In this document: piece after piece, positions 59,567-64,000 of the stretch
Layout: each line of letters begins with the position of its first letter
How positions within the stretch are numbered: the first letter of the stretch is position 1
Source of the DNA: Aldehydirespirator sp965116865
Lineage (GTDB): Bacteria > Actinomycetota > Acidimicrobiia > Acidimicrobiales > Aldehydirespiratoraceae
DNA: 64,000 bases
Assembly (NCBI GenBank): GCA_965116865.1
Contig: OZ220727.1
Span: 434,001 to 498,000 of the forward strand
Direction: 5' to 3'
Notes under the pieces: generated by a model
Told to the model about the DNA's origin: nothing
The model's input: the letters and a program-made list of their open reading frames with translations, nothing else
The model's database searches: none
Position numbers and translations under genes: made by a program

Positions 59567-60292
59567 ATGCCCCCCTGCGTGTGGTTGAGCGGACAGTCGG
59601 CAATAGTCGGCCGACTTGGCGCTGTCCTCCTGGCAGCGGCGCGCTTGCGGTGGCTGGGTCTGGCTCTGGCAGCCTTGGTCCTGAGTGCAGCGGCGTGCGG
59701 TGACGACGGCCGTGACGAGGCTCTCAGCGTGGACACGCTGTCGGAGATCGCCGCCGCGGACAGTTCGCAGGCGTCCCCGGACGGCGAGGACGGGAACGGC
59801 CATCACCACTCCCACGCGGCTACGGGGCAGGAAGACTACGACAACACCGATTTGAGCATGATCAACGCCACATCCGGCGAACTGCCCGACGTGGACATGA
59901 CGGATGTCTCGTCGGGCGCCCCCGTCAATCTCCAGTCGTTGACCGGCGACGGCAAGGCGCTGCTGTTCTGGTTCTGGGCGCCGCATTGACCGAAGTGTCG
60001 GAGCGAGGCATCGCTCGTCGAGCAGTTCGCTCGAACCCAGTCAGACCGGCTCAGGGTCGTCGGCATCGGCGCTCAGGACGACTTGGAGCTGGCCAGGGAC
60101 TTCGTCCATGAGACCGGAGTGACTTTCACGATGCTGTGGAGCGAGTCGAGCGAAGCGTGGCGGCATTTCGCCATTCGCAGCAATTCCGACTTCTGGTTGA
60201 TAGATCAGGAAGGCAACCGGATCGACAGCAGCTCCACCCTCTATGACGAGAGCCACCTCGACGCTCACCTCGCGAATCTGAGCCGGAGTTGA
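59567..60292 (+). CDS. probable selenoprotein: thioredoxin-like (Mpt53/DsbE/TlpA-type) lipoprotein with UxxC active site; TGA at 59987-59989 read as selenocysteine
   Basis: The 241-residue product starts with a lipoprotein signal (LALAALVLSAAAC, lipid Cys44), then an acidic linker with HHHSH. The thioredoxin fold starts with NLQSLTGDGKALLFWFWAPH, and the next codon is TGA, followed in frame by PKCRSEASLVEQF and VVGIGAQDDLELARDFVHE. The fold continues with DFWLIDQEGNRID to the stop at 60290-60292. Related exported actinobacterial thioredoxins read WAPWCPxC here, so TGA (codon 141) stands exactly at the first catalytic Cys and Cys144 is the second. A SECIS-like hairpin follows 11 nt after the TGA. 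It would be a membrane-anchored extracytoplasmic thiol/selenol redox protein. The cis-Pro of the fold is not evident. A nonsense mutation is the alternative. Confidence 0.8.
60001..60016 (+). promoter_or_regulatory. bacterial SECIS-like hairpin after the in-frame TGA
   Basis: GAGCGA (60001-60006) and TCGCTC (60011-60016) form a perfect 6-bp stem closed by the tetraloop GGCA. The loop begins with G, and it starts 17 nt after the TGA. Bacterial SECIS elements known from fdhF and surveys place an apical loop with an early G roughly 16-37 nt after UGA, so position and shape fit. Confidence 0.65.
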
Positions 60293-60327
60293 GGCTCCGA
60301 CACGAGCCTGCTGGGCCCCGCGTGTCG

Positions 60328-61836
60328 ATGCGGCGTTCCGTCCTGGCGGCTGCACTGGCCTTGGTGTGCCTGTCAGCAGTCGCATGCGGGGGCGGAGGTC
60401 GGCGTTCTCTGGTAGGCGAACCGGAAGGGCGTGAGCCTGTCAGGTCCGTCGCTGATCCTGGCTCAAGGAGGACCGGTGCAGGCGTCGCGGCGGCCGGTGG
60501 CCGCTTGTCGCGCGGGCCTAACTGTTTCGAGTCCGGTGTGGGCACGACCACGATCGCCTGGGTCGGGCCCGACATCGGAGAGCTGGACGACCTCGGCCTG
60601 GAATCTCTAGTTCTGGACGAGCCCTCCCTCATCGTGGATGCCTACATCAACGAGGTCAACGATCTCGGCGGGATCGGAGGAAGCTGCTTCAGGCTGGCTG
60701 CATTCTCCTGGAAGCTGCTCGATCAGGACTCCTCGTTCCGGCAGATCTGCAAGGAACTGCCCCAGGAGGATCCGATAGTGCTGTTCAGCCTGGCGCCCAA
60801 CGCCACCACGCTGCGCTGCGCCACGCTCGGCGCCCGTATAGCCACCGTGGCCATGATGGCGTCGGTGCCGGAGGCTTCGTTGGCGGCTGCGGAGGGCGGG
60901 CTGCTGCTCGACGGCTCGGTCGAGCACCTGCTGGCCGCGAGCCTGAGAATCGCCGGCCAAGCTGGCGAGGTCGGCGCCGGCGACCGCATCGGCCTGCTGG
61001 TGACCGACAGGGCCAGCGCGGCCTCCGAGATCGAGACCGCCGAGCAGGTGAGCGAGTCGCTGGGACTCCCGATGGTCGCGACCGCTGTCGTGCCGGCGGA
61101 GTTCGGCACCGTGGGCGTGTCGGTCGCGGAGTCGCAGGTGCGTTTGATGGAGACCGGTCTGTCCGACGCGGAGATCCAGCAGGCAGTGGAGAGCTTCGAG
61201 GTGCTGAGGCCTGAGCAGGTCGCCGTTCTGCGAAGCCTGGAGCGGTTCTTCGTCGACACGGTGTCAGAGCTGCGCAACGCGGGCGTGACCGTCGTCGCGG
61301 CCTCGGCGAGTTCCTCGGACGTCCGCAGGCTGATGCTTGCCGCCGAGCAGATCGGCTGGACACCGACATGGTTGACCAGCGACGCGCAGGCGGCCGAGCT
61401 CGTGCTTACGGACTCTCCCGCGCGGCAGGCGCGGAACCTGATCCAGATCAGTGCCAGACAGGCCGCCAGCGACCCGATCTCGGATCTGGACACGGGCTGC
61501 ATAAGCCTGCGCAACACTTCCGCCTCCGGGCCGACCTTCGCCCACCGGGCCCACACCGATGCCTGGAACTTGACCACCTTGACGTGCGAGTTCCTGGATG
61601 TGGTGTTCGGCGCGATGACGCGGATCGACGGTCCCATCGACCGGGCGTCGCTGCTCGACGCTTTGAGCAGGACTGACTACGTGACGGCCCGAGGCTCGCA
61701 CCTCCGGTTCACGTCAGGCGACCACAACGGCGCCCAGTTGTTCCGGGTGCTGCGGGCCGACCCCGACTGCGTGCTCAACCAATGGGGATGCATGCGCGCC
61801 GCCAGCCACTGGTTCTCCTCGCACGCTGAGCCGTAG
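60328..61836 (+). CDS. ABC-type substrate-binding lipoprotein (branched-chain amino acid receptor-like)
   Basis: The 502-residue protein starts with a lipoprotein signal (MRRSVLAAALALVCLSAVAC, lipid Cys20) and a disordered Gly/Arg-rich linker. The rest resembles type I periplasmic binding proteins: TTTIAWVGPDIGELDDLG at the first strand, YINEVNDLGGIGG in the place of the usual helix, LLVTDRASAASEIETAEQVS and VVAASASSSDVRRLMLAAEQ. No permease or ATPase is adjacent, so ligand and partner are unknown. GTG 60322 is an alternative start. It may be co-transcribed with the selenoprotein, 35 bp upstream. Confidence 0.65.
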   Translation: MRRSVLAAALALVCLSAVACGGGGRRSLVGEPEGREPVRSVADPGSRRTGAGVAAAGGRLSRGPNCFESGVGTTTIAWVGPDIGELDDLGLESLVLDEPSLIVDAYINEVNDLGGIGGSCFRLAAFSWKLLDQDSSFRQICKELPQEDPIVLFSLAPNATTLRCATLGARIATVAMMASVPEASLAAAEGGLLLDGSVEHLLAASLRIAGQAGEVGAGDRIGLLVTDRASAASEIETAEQVSESLGLPMVATAVVPAEFGTVGVSVAESQVRLMETGLSDAEIQQAVESFEVLRPEQVAVLRSLERFFVDTVSELRNAGVTVVAASASSSDVRRLMLAAEQIGWTPTWLTSDAQAAELVLTDSPARQARNLIQISARQAASDPISDLDTGCISLRNTSASGPTFAHRAHTDAWNLTTLTCEFLDVVFGAMTRIDGPIDRASLLDALSRTDYVTARGSHLRFTSGDHNGAQLFRVLRADPDCVLNQWGCMRAASHWFSSHAEP

Positions 61837-61856
61837 CACCGGCGACGGGCTGACGC

Positions 61857-64000
<2,144 letters not shown>

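Noticed and set aside
59987..60292. Treating the thioredoxin-like gene as a simple nonsense pseudogene
   Set aside because: The frame beyond the TGA is intact and conserved in pattern, the TGA is exactly at the redox Cys, and a SECIS-like hairpin follows; kept as a stated alternative only.

Overview
The window is about 70% G+C, almost wholly coding, and its gene order is that of an actinobacterial chromosome. Markers are an actinobacterial-type mIHF, a PriA without Walker motifs, the run pyrF-mihF-gmk-rpoZ-coaBC-metK-priA, infC-rpmI-rplT-trmH-pheST, and the arginine cluster argCJBDFRGH. AceK, a mitochondrial-type aconitase, sulfoacetaldehyde acetyltransferase and methylmalonyl-CoA mutase suggest an aerobic heterotroph, perhaps a marine or host-associated Acidimicrobiia-like lineage. 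That placement is inference from gene content.

Layout. 1-7.8 kb: pyrimidine, purine, CoA and SAM synthesis (pyrD partial, pyrF, gmk, coaBC, metK), mihF, rpoZ and priA. 7.8-14.3 kb: two RNA methyltransferases on the minus strand, then def, fmt, rsmB, a MoaB-like gene, hisG and a small membrane protein. 14.3-18.8 kb: an SbcCD/YhaNO-like pair and a DUF1844 gene on the minus strand. 18.9-25.4 kb: translation genes. 25.5-35.3 kb: the complete arginine pathway from ArgC, the repressor ArgR, and a 3-methyladenine DNA glycosylase. 35.3-36.9 kb: a small island with an IS630 remnant, a VapBC-like pair, a tRNA-like 3' fragment and a decayed RTX gene, bounded by 15-bp direct repeats. 36.9-45.8 kb: chorismate mutase, AceK, citrate synthase, an acyl-CoA carboxyltransferase, a LysR regulator and aconitase. 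45.9-52.5 kb: a minus-strand lipid-type operon (reductase-HAD fusion, LarA-like protein, PlsC), an aminotransferase and a lone MNT nucleotidyltransferase. 52.8-64 kb: copper ATPase, Xsc, a secreted LysM nucleotidase, a small membrane protein, a probable selenoprotein, a binding lipoprotein and methylmalonyl-CoA mutase, which runs off the end.

Three things stand out. First, the thioredoxin-like lipoprotein at 59567-60292 has an in-frame TGA exactly where the first cysteine of the redox motif belongs, followed at the right distance by a bacterial SECIS-like hairpin, so it is probably a UxxC selenoprotein. Second, at about ten places unrelated sequences at gene starts or in gene gaps are tandemly duplicated with nearly the same period (69-75 bp, most often 71-72). 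Several duplications copy a start codon or an N-terminus, and one (accD) has grown into an array of six and a half units. Third, at least fourteen genes carry a TANNNT -10 box only 5-8 nt before the start codon, which implies widespread leaderless transcription. Other notable points are an ATA start codon for infC, a perfect 14-nt T-box motif with a small ORF just before pheT, and a dispersed repeat family that writes the C-termini of ArgG and ArgH.
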